Assembly (NCBI GenBank): GCA_028673005.1
Contig: CM054114.1
Span: forward strand, 26,402,869 to 26,466,868
Source of the DNA: Tanypteryx hageni
Taxonomy: Eukaryota > Arthropoda > Insecta > Odonata > Petaluridae
Direction: 5' to 3'
DNA: 64,000 bases
Part shown: positions 23,961 to 34,991 of the stretch, piece after piece
Layout: every line of letters begins with the position of its first letter
Numbering within the stretch: the stretch's first letter is position 1
The notes under the pieces: generated by a model
Databases searched by the model: none
What the model saw: only the letters and a program-made list of their open reading frames with translations
What the model was told of the DNA's origin: nothing
Made by a program: the position numbers and the translations under genes

Positions 23961-25572
23961 GAGTTTTGGTTTCCCGGCGATATTTTTTCCCCCTGGGAAC
24001 GGGAATCAGATTTTCAAAAATCCCGGGAATCCCGGGAACCCGGGTATAAGAATGTTTTTTAATTTTTAATATTTAATACATCATTTTTCATTTAAACATT
24101 ATATTTATTATTGATAAAACGTAAACACATGAGTCTTCAAAAATCCCAATGACAAGTGATACTAATACATATTGCAATTTCCTCAAAGTTAAAATTGAGG
24201 GTCGAAAATGTATGAAAGAGGTTTAAAAACAATCTAAAATCTACGAAAGCCCTCTTCTATCCCTTTGCGGCTCCCTCTGTCACGCCATAAAAATGCGAAT
24301 AACTCAAAAAAGGATGAAGATACATTTTTGAAATTTGACAGAAATGCTCAATTTACATGTTAAGGTGATTACGAAAATAAATTCGAAAAAATCCTAGGTT
24401 CGACTGCAAGGAAGACATTTCCAGTTCTCATAAAATAATACGTAAACATCGACTTTTCGACGTGCAGGCTTCTTTCTTTTTGAGATCTAAATTTAAAAGA
24501 ATTAACTTACTATCTTCAATTTATAACATTTTAAAGAAAAAATTACAATATTTCTTATTCTGTTAATCTGTTTCCGCCTACAGTTCAAAATTCCTCATGT
24601 TAAACGTTTAATTTGCATATTTTGGGGAAATCTTGCCATTTTAACGGGATATTACCTTGCTAAACCCATTACATTGTTAAACCTCGAAATCCTATTGTTA
24701 ATTAATTCGTTATAGGTGAAAGCGTGCTTTGAATGCTTTTAGTACGAGAGAGAGAGAAGGAATGAGAGGAAAATGATGTTGATAGCCACCAATGTAAATG
24801 ACATTCGTTGCGTCATATGCGAGAAGGAATACATTTGAATGTATAACATTAATAATTCGCACATTGAAATCACTTGAAATCATCGTAGGAGGTCGAGACT
24901 TGAAACAACGAACGCGTAAAAGAACGAAAGTTTGTTTTTCTGCCGTCCGTTTTTTAATATGCGTCAAACCGATCAGCAGATCAGTTTAACACGAGAATTT
25001 GACGTATTCTTAGTGGTTCGCATTGTTGCCAGTATCGAGTAATTGCGTACCATTGTCATGGATAATAGCTTCCCTTCGCATCTATTCACGAAATTTCATA
25101 AAAACTTTCCCTCTGAAATTCAACGGGTATATATAATTCACTTGGTCAGAGTAGCTAATTTGGTCGATTAGGGGAAGGGGGAAGGGGAAAGGTAGAAGAA
25201 TAGGAGAGGAAGGTAGTTCACTTCAGCGCCTTGTTTCAGATTCATGCAACATGCATGAAACATCCATTACTTTTGGACCTTGTTATTACTAACGACATTC
25301 ACGGGAGCGAGAAGAAGCCATTTTGACATTGTATTACCATTCCATTAAAATTGAATTAATAGCAAGAAACGTACAGCATGCATAAAATAAAAAATCAAAA
25401 CTAATTTTGATTGCTTAACATTTGGAGCTGAAATTCGGAGAGATATTTTCAAAAATAGTTATAAAGGCAATTCTGGAAAAACTTGACTCATTTTCCAGGG
25501 AATCGAGAATAAGAAATATCGTGTCAATTCCCGATAACGGGGAACGGGAATTCCCGGTCACAAAACTATAGT
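23961..25572 (+). mobile_element. CCCGGGAA-type DNA transposon, probably hAT (non-coding)
   Basis: The left part has GGTTTCCCGGCGA, GGGAACGGGAATC and then CCCGGGAATCCCGGGAACCC. The right part mirrors this with CCCGATAACGGGGAACGGGAATTCCCGG. The outer strings GAGTTTTGG and CAAAACTAT are inverted. The flanks AGCGACTC (23953-23960) and AGCGACAC (25573-25580) match at 7 of 8 and are a candidate 8-base duplication. The interior has no transposase and holds a family D insertion. Confidence 0.6.
24385..24710 (-). repeat. Family D repeat, copy 3, inside the CCCGGGAA element
   Basis: Reverse complement of 19490-19830, keeping CGACTTTTCGACGTGCAGG, GGAAATCTTGCCATTTTAAC and TTAAACCTCGAAATCC. The T-arm-like hairpin has decayed to CCTAGGTTCGACTGCAAGG. 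Confidence 0.65.
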
Positions 25573-25580
25573 AGCGACAC

Positions 25581-27319
25581 AGTAAGAGGTTTTTTTTGTT
25601 TTTTCCTCACCTTGAACTGAGATACAAGTTGAAGAGCGGTCTAAAAGGTACTCATTTACAAAATGTTTTAAATCGGGCCCAAAAAATTATACAACAATCC
25701 CTTGTCCGACATTGATTTTCCTAACGCGGATCTGATTATAGGCGATCAAACAAGGCTGACGCTTAATTACCCAACACGCATAAAATTTATTTATACGCGG
25801 TCCTAAATAGAGCGCGCGCCACATTTTACGTGACTTGAGTAGGCTCTTTGCCTATAGGAACGTGATTTTATTCCGCATGCTATCAAATCTGCACAACTCG
25901 TCTCTTCCCAACGCTGCCTTTTCCTAAAAATTTTAGCGCCACGTTCTAAAAAGAGCTTACTGTGTTTAATTCGGAATATACCTATTTTTCTCAATATAAA
26001 CTATAAAAAAAACCTGATATATTTATCTATTTACCGGCGCGTATGAATACTTACAAAAATGTCTGATTTCATTGCGTGTGCATTTTTTAACCGGAAATAA
26101 ATAGATTATCTCCGAGGAAGAAAATAACGCAAACGCAAATATTAGAACTAATTACGTAACTGAAATGAGGAATGTTCTAAATAATTTTTGATTATTTCAA
26201 TAATAACAACTTATTATAAAATAGAGGGTAAATAAAAATGAAATATTTCCTTGGTATCATTTCTGATCCATCGTTTTGCAGTATTTAGTCATTAAAATTA
26301 CGTAAATACGTCAATGAAAGCATCTACTCAAAGGGGGAGGGGGACTTTTTAGTAGACGGTGAAATATAATCGGGTCGTGGTGTTCAGTTGTTTTATTGGT
26401 TTTATTGTCTGCGTTCGTTCAAAGTATTTCGTTTAGTTTCAAATACTCCATCCCACTGAAACGCGCCCATTTGTGATACACTCTACGTTTCCTTAGCTTG
26501 TTAATACTTTTAAGTTCGTTTGCGTTAACAACCAATATCTTGACGCACTATGTGTCCACTGCAACACGCACGAGCAATCACGACGTGGAGCCTCTAAAGT
26601 TAGAAATTCCTATGTTATAGAAGGAGCCAATCCTTTATTATTAATCCCGTTACAAAAAATAATAATTTCTGACACGAGTATTGCGAGGCTGTGATTTTTC
26701 GGCCTTCGCGTGAAGCATGATTTACGCAAGCTCGAACGCACACGGTTACAACCATATTTCTCTATCGCAGGGCAAAAGTACCTTCCTAAAGAATACATCC
26801 AACTGTGCTTTCCAAATCCCTTTTGTCTTCCTCCGCATATTTCGCGCTTCCAGAAAGCTTCCGTTCCCTTGGATACAGAACCGATCGCGTAAATACATAA
26901 AGAGGCGATCCCGATGAAATATTCACGGTTATCGATTCTGACAACTATTCCCGCGTTTTCTGCGAGACGTGGAAGATTCCTGAACTGGATTCGGCCCACG
27001 CCGTTTTTCTTTTTTCATCATTTCGCCGCGGCGAAAACAACGGAATATTCGAGAAGGTTTTTTTTATTTTTCGGCCTTTTTCCGATGTTGCCAAAACAAC
27101 CTTTCCTGTTTACTTTTCGCAAACCGAATTATGCTTTATCGGGGTAAATTTTATATCGAACGAATTTTAGAGGTTACTACGATACTTAAAAAATAAACAA
27201 ACATGTGTGAACGAAGTGTTCCACTCGTGTGTATGCACGTAGCATTCGCCATGGATACCAATTCCAAGATGTCGATTCGTTCTCAAAAGATCGTTGGATC
27301 ACCTCTTATGATGATTTTT
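25581..27319. other. Gene-less stretch, unassigned
   Basis: Several open frames up to 129 codons (26610-26999, minus) have no recognisable domain, no start context and no composition signal. 25700-25760 shares a short block (GCGGATCTGATTATA) with about 1625-1640, so some old repeat is present. The remainder is unassigned. Confidence 0.45.
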
Positions 27320-28016
27320 ACTTTCTCCATATACGAAGTATAGAGAAAGTATTGTTTTCATGAAAAAAATCGAATTCGAGATTTCAACGGAAATACATGT
27401 TTTAAGGTCCCCTGAACACGTTTTGACTATTTTCTCGATGGTGTATGTGTGTCTGTCTGTATGTGATAGATTTTTGTGGGCGCTCTAACTTCAAAACTAT
27501 TAATCAGGTCAACGCAAAATTTTATATTTTACATTTTCATAAAAGTTAGAAGATCTGATTAGTTTTTGGTAAAAATCGGTAGACCGGAAGTGGGTGTTGA
27601 CTCTTGTCACTTATCAGTTATTTTGAAATATTTGCTTTAATATTTTATAAATGTTAAAATTTACTAGAATAAATGTTGTAGAAAATTTAACTTTCTACAA
27701 CCTTTGTTTGATATATTTTTCCATATAATGCATTGTTTAAGAGATATCTTATATTTTTATCTGCCACTACCACGCCACCTACTATTGTTATCAAATGACG
27801 CTTAGTTAGGTTAACGTTTCTATTTATTTTCTTAGTTGTTGGAGCTTTGTGGCTATATCCAATATCAGAAGGCTATGGTTTGAGTTTATTTCTGTTCTAT
27901 ATAAAGTCTAAAATTTTCTCGCAGTTTTTTTAAATATTTATTATTATGTAACCTATTTGGAACTTTTAGAAATATTATATATATAAAGAAAGTCATGTGT
28001 TGGCCACATCAGAGTT
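27320..28016 (+). mobile_element. Family A element, copy A2 (near complete)
   Basis: It begins ACTTTCTCCATATACGAAG and continues into the mirrored TATAGAGAAAGT (left palindrome). A GTGTGTCTGTCTGTATG microsatellite follows, then a body of about 560 bases. It ends in a diverged subterminal repeat (ATAAAGAAAGT), GTGTTGGCCACATCAG and a T run. No protein is encoded. The layout fits a Helentron-associated HINE element. Confidence 0.8.
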
Positions 28017-29238
28017 TTTTAAATTGAAATAGGCAATCAGTTTACTAAAGTGTCTAGTGTTAACTAGATGTATTTTACCGGAGCAGGGGTTGGGATTGAG
28101 TGAGAGTTCGCGAAACAGGTAAGGATATTGGAAAAGAGTAATCGACTGAAATATTAATAAAATATGATAGTGAACGAAAAGACCGCCAATAGATTGATAG
28201 TTTTCTCTTAGCAATCATTGGATTTTACTGCGTGGTGAGGAAAATTCTGGACCTGGATATTTCTTTATTTTTGCGGTCTTCCCTTCGCCTGTGTCGCGAG
28301 ACAACTGGAGGTTTAAACAGAAAACTCCGTCGATGGATGGGCAATTCACGAGATGACCAAAGCAAGGTGCGATCTGGTATGAAAATAACTCCCAAGCGCA
28401 TTATAAATCCTTGTGAATGATGAGAAGGTCATGAATATTTAAAGATTTTTTTTTCAAGTTTCCAAAATTTTACGAATACGATGTTTAGATGTTTTGGTCA
28501 AGTTGTTTTACTGGTGATTACTTTGCAAAAATGTATTAAATTATTTAATTTCATAAAACTTATGTTACTGATTTTTTTAACTAAATTCACTCATCCACTA
28601 TAAAAATTCTCCTAAATAAACGAGAGAGGATAGATGCACGCAGCATGCGAGTCAGAGGCGTTCGTTATGATTTATTAAATTATGTCAAAAAAGATCAATA
28701 TTAATGGCTTAGTACAATGTCTAACAATTGAAAAATGATACCCCGGTAGCGATGCCAAGGAAATATCAGATTTTTTATTCACCGATTTATTTCCTAATCA
28801 GTTGCAAGTAATAAAACAATCGACAATTATTTAAAACATATCTCGCACGAATAGTGGTTCCTAATATAAAGTTTATGTTTACGTTCATTCCTACGTCGTA
28901 AATTAACCACTTATTTTCACTTATAAACACTTTGTATATAGACGTATTTACGTTCATTTCGTCGTCGTAGATATTCCGTTTCCCTTAATTTACCAAATGT
29001 TGTGAGCGCACAAAATAAAATTAAACGTAATTAGAAATTTACTGCAGATGTTTACTTCAGTTGCCGCGAATATTGTTTTCGTTGACAACAATTAAAAACA
29101 CGGGAATTTCTTTTATTTCAAAGTGAATTATGACTTTCTCGCTTGATTTTCTTGAAATCGGCTACTTCTTTGATAAAAGTATACTGAACAAAACATGCCA
29201 TTTGGATAGTTCTACAAATTTCGTTTCAGAACTCGCTT
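28017..29238. other. Gene-less stretch, unassigned
   Basis: AT-rich. No open frame over about 75 codons and no repeat family recognised. Confidence 0.5.
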
Positions 29239-30637
29239 ACTTTCTCCATAGACGAAGATAAAGTACCTACTGAATAAAAAAAAATCGAATTCAAGATTTC
29301 AAGGGAAATACATGTTTTAAGGTCCCCTGAACACGTTTTGACTATTTTCTTGGTGATGTCTGTGGGTATGTGACGGGAATTTGTGGGTGCTCTAACTCAA
29401 AAACTATTAATCAGCTCAATGCAAAATTTTATATTTGACATTTTTGTAAAAGAGAAAAGAACTGATTAGTTTTTGGTAAAAATCTGTCAACCGAAAGAGG
29501 GCGTTTACTCTTGTCACATCCGTTTTTTTTAATATTTGCTTTAATATTTGATGAATGTAAAAAAGTACTGGAATAAATATTGTAGGTAATTTAATTTTCT
29601 ACAACCTTTATTTGAAACATTTTTTTGAAGAGATATTTTAAAAACTAAATTTTTTAGCTTCCACAAACACACCAACTACCGGCGACTATTGTTAGCACTT
29701 AAAGTTCCTTTTTATTGGTGCTTTTCGTCATTGCTGAGAAGCACTATTATCTTCGTGATGTCCGTCCGTCCGTACGCATATATCAGGGAAGAATTGGCTT
29801 AACCGATTTAAACCAAATTTGGTACATAGAATTACCACATAAATAGGACCAAATTGGCATATTTCGACCACAGCGACTCAGAAGGTGTGCCACAATTACA
29901 AACTACACTCATTCAGTAATTAATGATTTGGAATGAATTGGCTGAATGGATTTCAATTAAATTTTTTATATAAAATTTGTACAAAATACTCTAATGAAAT
30001 CAAGATGTTCAAAGCGTAGCTAAAGAGCAGGACTGCCACAGTAAAAAGTTAAATAATATTTATTTTACGCGTATTACTAGAGAAATGACCCAATGGATTT
30101 TAACCAAATATAGTATATTTAATCTTCATATAAATAAATAACCAAAATATTATATGGTCGAATAAATGGGGCTACCACAATATCAAGGTTTGAATTTTTT
30201 CTGTAATTAAAAACTTCGAAGGTATTGGCTGAACGGATTTCAAAGAAATTTCGTTTGTAGGGCGAGTAGAGAAAGGGAAAACGAGATGAATATGTTTAGA
30301 ATAGATAAAAAAGCAGGGCTACCAAAATATAAGGAAAAATAATTTTCTGATTTCAAAGCAAATACATTAGTATACGATTATACTGCGGTGATTTCGACGA
30401 AAAGCACTTCTGTGCCACGGGAAACCCGTGTACACTCCTACTTGTTTTCTTAGTTGTTGGAGCTTCGTGGCTATATCCAACATCAGAAGGCTATGGTTTG
30501 AGTTTATTTCAGTTCTTTGTTAAGTTTTTTTAATTTTTCTCGCAGTTCCTTAATATATATTATCATTTAACCTATTTGGAATTTTTAGAAATATTACAGG
30601 TATGGAGAAAGTTATGTGGTGGCCACATCAGATTTTT
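29239..30637 (+). mobile_element. Family A element, copy A3, split by family B copy B1
   Basis: The left part is 29239-29716 and the right part 30445-30637, ending TATGGAGAAAGT followed by TATGTGGTGGCCACATCAG. Joining the parts restores the CCTTTTTATT-TTCTTAGTTG sequence seen uninterrupted in A4 and, inverted, in A9. Confidence 0.85.
29717..30444 (+). mobile_element. Family B element, copy B1 (complete)
   Basis: The left end holds TGCTTTTCGTCA in a palindrome with GAGAAGCACT, then GATGTCCGTCCGTCCGTACG. The right end has CGACGAAAAGCA (11 of 12 inverted to the left motif) and the perfect hairpin CACGGGAAACCCGTG at 30416-30430, ending about 14 bases later. The interior holds modules marked by a CTGCCACAAT-like string at about 29890, 30036, 30175 and 30322, giving spacings of 146, 139 and 147 bases. 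No coding capacity. It sits at a T/T site in family A. All of this matches rolling-circle HINE/DINE-type elements with central tandem repeats. Confidence 0.85.
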
Positions 30638-31878
30638 GTTGTAATATTTTACGATATATAAAGAAAAGTTCAGACAATCTTTCAAAAAAAGGCTCCTGCC
30701 AATCACTGGGCGACGATGCCACATAATGCACCGCCGCTATCCCTTCCTTATGCCAGGCGGGCGAGAAGAAGACGGCAGCCATGGCCGAGGATGATTTGGC
30801 AACGTAGCCCCCCTCCTTTCTTACCGTTACGGTTGCGGAGAAGGTTAGAAACGGGGGCTATTTATATCAAAATTTTCATTTTTTACACCGGGTGGCGATA
30901 TCACGCAGCTACTAATTGAATTCGAATATATCAGCAAGGGAGCGTTCGTTGCGTTTGGTCAAGGATGGAAGAAATAAGGCCCGCAGCCTGACGCAGTACT
31001 CGTATAATTATTGAAAAATGATGTGGGAGTCAAGTAGCCTCAAAACTTCATGAAGGATGGCAACATAATCTGACTGAAATGAAAATAATAAAAGGCGGAA
31101 TCGCACACAGGGAGCCAACGACGTCTGCTACGTTTTCACGCTTTCACGTGCCTTTCCGCTCCTTGCTTCCGAACCGAAATTAATGTTTTCTCCCGATAAG
31201 GAATATGGCGTTAGCTACAGCGTGGAAATTTTCGGCCCAGCAGTTCATCGAGAGAGAAAGAGAGAGAGAGAAAAATGGTGGTAATTTATTTAATTAAAAT
31301 ATTCCAAATATGTGATTCGCGGAATAAAATATTCCCCTTAAAAGAATGAAAGTGTGAAAGCATCCGGATGAGTCGTTAGCTCCCAGTCTGAGTTGGCCAG
31401 GAAAATATATTTTCCATAGACGGATGCGATTTTTCGAAGATAGGTCACATGATCTCACATAAGGATGAAACGTTTCTTTCTTTAATCGGAACACAGGTTC
31501 AAAACCGCAGAGATAACTAGTTAATTCTATACGAGAGAAAGGAGACTACGTCGCTATCATCTTCGCTTCGCTCTTGAAATGTGTATATAGAATAACTTCC
31601 TTCGTTTATAAAAAATAATTTTAGAGACCTGTGCGAACGAGTTTGAGTGTGCGTTTGGTCTTAATCAATTTGGTCCCTGTCGCTGTCGTGAGACGCGTAA
31701 ACCATCAAACATTTGTTTGAGATACTATCCGTGGCGTGAGACTAATTTTTCAATAAACTTGATATACATTTTTAACTGTTTAACTTTAAAAAAAAACTAT
31801 TCGTACGGTTTAGGATTTTGTTTTAAAGAACTTTTTTACTTTAATGGAAAATGTAATTAATGCTAGCCCATTTTTAGC
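30638..31878. other. Gene-less stretch, unassigned
   Basis: 30690-30880 is GC-rich with a short Arg/Pro-rich open frame that is not convincing as a gene. A GA run lies at 31250-31274. Nothing else recognised. Confidence 0.45.
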
Positions 31879-32240
31879 CTACTTTCCAGAATGTAAATAG
31901 GCTTGTAGTCTTGTCGTTGTGTCTGTCTGTCCCCCCTTATTCACTTTTGAACCAATAGACCGATTTACATGACACTTGGTGGATATCTCTTGCTACTGAG
32001 ACCGAGCTCCCGAGGATAGTTTTTGTTGCGAAGATTGAAATTCTCAGGTTCTATTACAGGGACTATCCTTTCCATTTGATTTGTATGGAAAATCTAATTT
32101 AATCAATCGTGCATGGTAATTTTCTCTTGCACGTTAAAATATATTATAATTGTAATATCGGAGCGGAATTTGTACTATTCCCAGTGGAAAGGAATGGATA
32201 TTATAATTTTTATCGGAGAACTTGACTTATAGATCGTATT
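31879..32240 (+). repeat. Family F repeat, copy 1
   Basis: CTACTTTCCAGAATGTAAAT, GTTGTGTCTGTCTGTCCCCC, CTCCCGAGGATAGTTTTTGTTGC and TTTTCTCTTGCACGTTAAA recur, inverted, at 49136-49510 and in part at 46515-46725 and 53095-53345. The T-arm-like hairpin of the other copies is decayed here to CTCAGGTTCTATTACAGGG. Confidence 0.65.
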
Positions 32241-32344
32241 TCTTCAAATTTCGCCTAAATATTATTTATGCAGTTTTTTTCACTCATAACCAGTGTGTTT
32301 GCAACGACTATTGTTGCACTTGGATTCGGCATAGCCTATTGACA

Positions 32345-32575
32345 AGAAGGGAGAGAGAGAGAGAGAGTGCGAGAGAATGGAAGAAAGGAAGAGAGGGAGA
32401 GAGAACAAGAGGAAGGAAGAGAGAGAGGGAGAGAAATAAGAGGGAAGAGATACTGGAAGAGAGGATGGGAGGAAGGAAGAGAAAGGGGGAGAATGGGGAA
32501 AGAAGAGAGAGGAAAAAAGAAATGGAAGGGAGAAATAGGGAGAGGAAGATAGAATGGGGGAAGGAAGAGAGATGC
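32345..32575 (+). repeat. Polypurine (GA-rich) tract
   Basis: Almost pure A and G on the + strand (GAGAGAGA, GGAAGGAAGAGAGAG units). Open frames here encode Arg/Glu/Lys repeats only and are not treated as genes. Confidence 0.95.
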
Positions 32576-32589
32576 GGCCTCTCTACTAG

Positions 32590-33545
32590 ATTAATTTAAA
32601 ATTATTGTGTGGAAAGTGGGCATCATAAGATCCGTTTGGATCATCCTGTTTTATTTAGTTTTGAGCAGACTAAGGACAGCTTATAAAATAAAAGCTGCAT
32701 AGATCGCGAATATGCTAATATAGTATTCGCGACCAACTCGAGCGTAGCGTAGAGCCTTTTTCCCTACCAAATCTTATGATACAGCAACATTCCGTTTGTA
32801 CCCTAATCATGCGGAAATTGCATGCAAAGGCATAAATAAAGTTTGAGGGGAAAGGAAGCAAAAACTATGTAATATTTAATGTTTCCGACAAGATACGTTT
32901 TTAGCTAAGGATGCGTAATAGAGAAAAATGGCAGAACTGGATTCGGAGAAGGGACTGAACGTTGACTGATAATAATACATAAAGGATGAGAGGTGAAGAG
33001 GAATAGCTAACATAATATACAAGGATGCGAGTACAGCACAAAGAAGAGGAGAAAACGCACGAATCAAACGCGCGTTTTACACTAGAAACTACGTCCACCG
33101 ATTATCAAAATGGCCGCTCTCAACTACTGCAACGGCTGCAAATTTCAGAAGCCCGGAGACCAAGTATAAAAAAACAACTGCCGTCACTGACTAAGTAACT
33201 TCCAAAACCACGACGTTGCACAAGGGTTAATAAAACACGTATTTTTGCTAGCAAACCTAATGCGACGCCACCTAAGTAGAAGAAACATCAAACGAGACTG
33301 GAATACCGTAATTTTCTGATTATAAAACGCACGCAATAAAATACGCGCCCATGTTTTTACAAATGACATGTGAAATTTGTCTTATCACCATACATAATAG
33401 GCATCTAATTTTTTGTATAAAGATCAGCGTAAGTTTTCACTGAATTACTAGCAGTATCGATACAGTTCTCGCTTTGCCACCAAGGTATATACGTGCGAGA
33501 GAGTTTACGAGGACTTCACGTTACGTTCTGACTCACTAATTAAAA
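32590..33545. other. Gene-less stretch, unassigned
   Basis: No recognisable coding content. It may include the lost upstream part of the element whose C-terminal remnant follows at 33546, but I see no transposase motifs here. Confidence 0.4.
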
Positions 33546-33756
33546 ATCGACACAATGTATTCAAATATGTACACCGTGGATGGCTCAGAAGACCAAATCG
33601 TATGGGAAGATGATTTCGGTGAAGTGGTTAAGCGGATAAAGACGACGTTCTCGGCGATGCCATTTACGCAAACGACGAAAGTGAACACAAGATCGCGGAT
33701 GAACTATTTGAAAACAGTGAAGGCAGTGATTGTGAATTCGGAGATTTTAGTCATTA
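33546..33756 (+). pseudogene. Acidic C-terminal remnant, possibly pogo/Jerky-like transposase
   Basis: One frame opens with VDGSEDQIVWEDDFGEVV. A +1 shift near 33628 then restores an acidic run (ADKDDVLGDAIYANDESE, later ELFENSEGSDCEFGDF) to a stop at 33754-33756, followed by an AT-rich stretch with AATAAAG. The DGSED-W-DD start and the GSDxEF-DF ending are reminiscent of the tails of CENP-B/pogo-type transposases. The DDE core is absent, so this is a suggestion only. Confidence 0.35.
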
Positions 33757-33858
33757 GGACAGTTATAAATAAAGTAATAATAATTTTCAGTTTTGCTTTG
33801 AAATTTTTTTAAACAAATGCTATCAGAATGCAATGAAAAGTACAATTTATTTAGAAAG

Positions 33859-34760
33859 ACCAAAATCTCAGAATCTTTTAATATTATGTTTTTTAGTTTA
33901 CTTATCAAGTCATGGGTATTTTTAACTGAGTGTTTGTCGGGAAAGGGCATCTGTTTAAATTCACTATTAAGCCATTTGGCCAAGTTATAGGTTGGGCTAT
34001 TTATTCCTGATGCAATCGGTCTCATGGCTTTGTCATCTTTATGTATTTTGGGAAGACAGTACAATTATGGTATGTTTGGGTTTGTAATTTTTAACTTGTA
34101 GCTTAATTTTTTATCAATGATGGTTTTACATCCTTTAATGATGTCTTTAGCTTTTTGAATCATGGAATTTAATGGGTTCTTCTTGAGTTTAATGTAAGGT
34201 CCATTGTTCAACATAATTTGGATGTTGTCAAAGTATTGTGTCTTATCCATGATCATTATTTTATGGCCCTTGTCAGCCTTAATGTAAAAACAATCTTTAT
34301 CTCTGAGTTGTTTCATGGTTTTGGAATAGTTTTTTGGATGAGACTTATTTAATTTATCCAAGTTGTGTTGGATTTGTATTGAACAAGCCTGTCGGATATA
34401 ATTTTTGGACTTTTCATCGAAAAATTCAATGGATTTTTCAATGTCTGTGATTAATTCATCTATGGGTGGTTTCCTTGGTGAGAAAGCAAATTTCAAACCC
34501 CTATCTAAAAGAGACAATTCATCATGAGAAAAAGGTAGATTGGACAAGTTTTCAGTGAAATCAGATGTATGTGAAGTAATACTGGGTTGATTTGTTTTTT
34601 TTTGTGTATGTTGTTAAAAGTTTTATCCCCTTGTTTCTTAAAAAACTTAAATTTTTTATCTAAAGTTATGGATTTAATATGAAACTTATGAGTATTGGTC
34701 TCGTGCATTTTATGTTCAAAATTGTTCCATAATTCAAATTCAACAGGATGTAAATTTTTT
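33859..34760 (-). pseudogene. Truncated Penelope-like element (N-terminal part of RT protein)
   Basis: Two open frames on the minus strand belong to the region before the catalytic core of Penelope-like reverse transcriptases. Visible blocks are LLDRGLKFAFSPRKPP and the linked DELITDIE; KDCFYIKADKGHKIMIMDK (the KADKG block); and, across one stop, YCLPKIHKDDKAMRPIASGI with NSPTYNLAKWL (the LPKIHK-RPI-S-SPTY-LA block), ending near DSEILV at about 33860. The YADD core and GIY-YIG endonuclease are missing. Further upstream, about 34710-34510, the frame reads HKMHETNTHKFHIKSI. The protein is interrupted by at least one stop and one shift. It abuts the pogo-like remnant on the left and a hammerhead-like motif on the right. 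Confidence 0.8.
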
Positions 34761-34892
34761 GTAATTTAAATCTAAACAACACACACGCCGAAAAATCTTT
34801 CCGCGCTTCACTTGTTTCTCGGTCGTCTTCTTAATACTTTCCGTTCAAACCTTGCAGTTGACTCCCAGTCACTGTTGAAACAGGTTTTGCCC

Positions 34893-34919
34893 CTGACGAT
34901 GCCCACCTTGTGGGCGAAA
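34893..34919 (+). ncRNA. Hammerhead ribozyme-like core
   Basis: CTGACGA (fits the CUGANGA core), stem II GCCCAC/GTGGGC closed by CTT, then GAAA. This is the conserved catalytic layout in the right order and spacing. Hammerhead motifs are established in the terminal repeats of Penelope-like elements, and one is adjacent. Helices I and III are not convincing in the flanks, and the motif is on the strand opposite to the adjacent RT frame. It may therefore belong to an inverted partial copy and may be inactive. Confidence 0.6.
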
Positions 34920-34991
34920 TGCATTGGGTGTTGTAACCCTCATATTGTTTGGCTAAAGGAGTACTTTACCTTTATCAATCTTAGCCAAAGT

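Noticed and set aside
26610..26999. 129-codon minus-strand frame
   Set aside because: No domain, no low-complexity or secretion signal, and a competing open frame on the other strand; consistent with chance.
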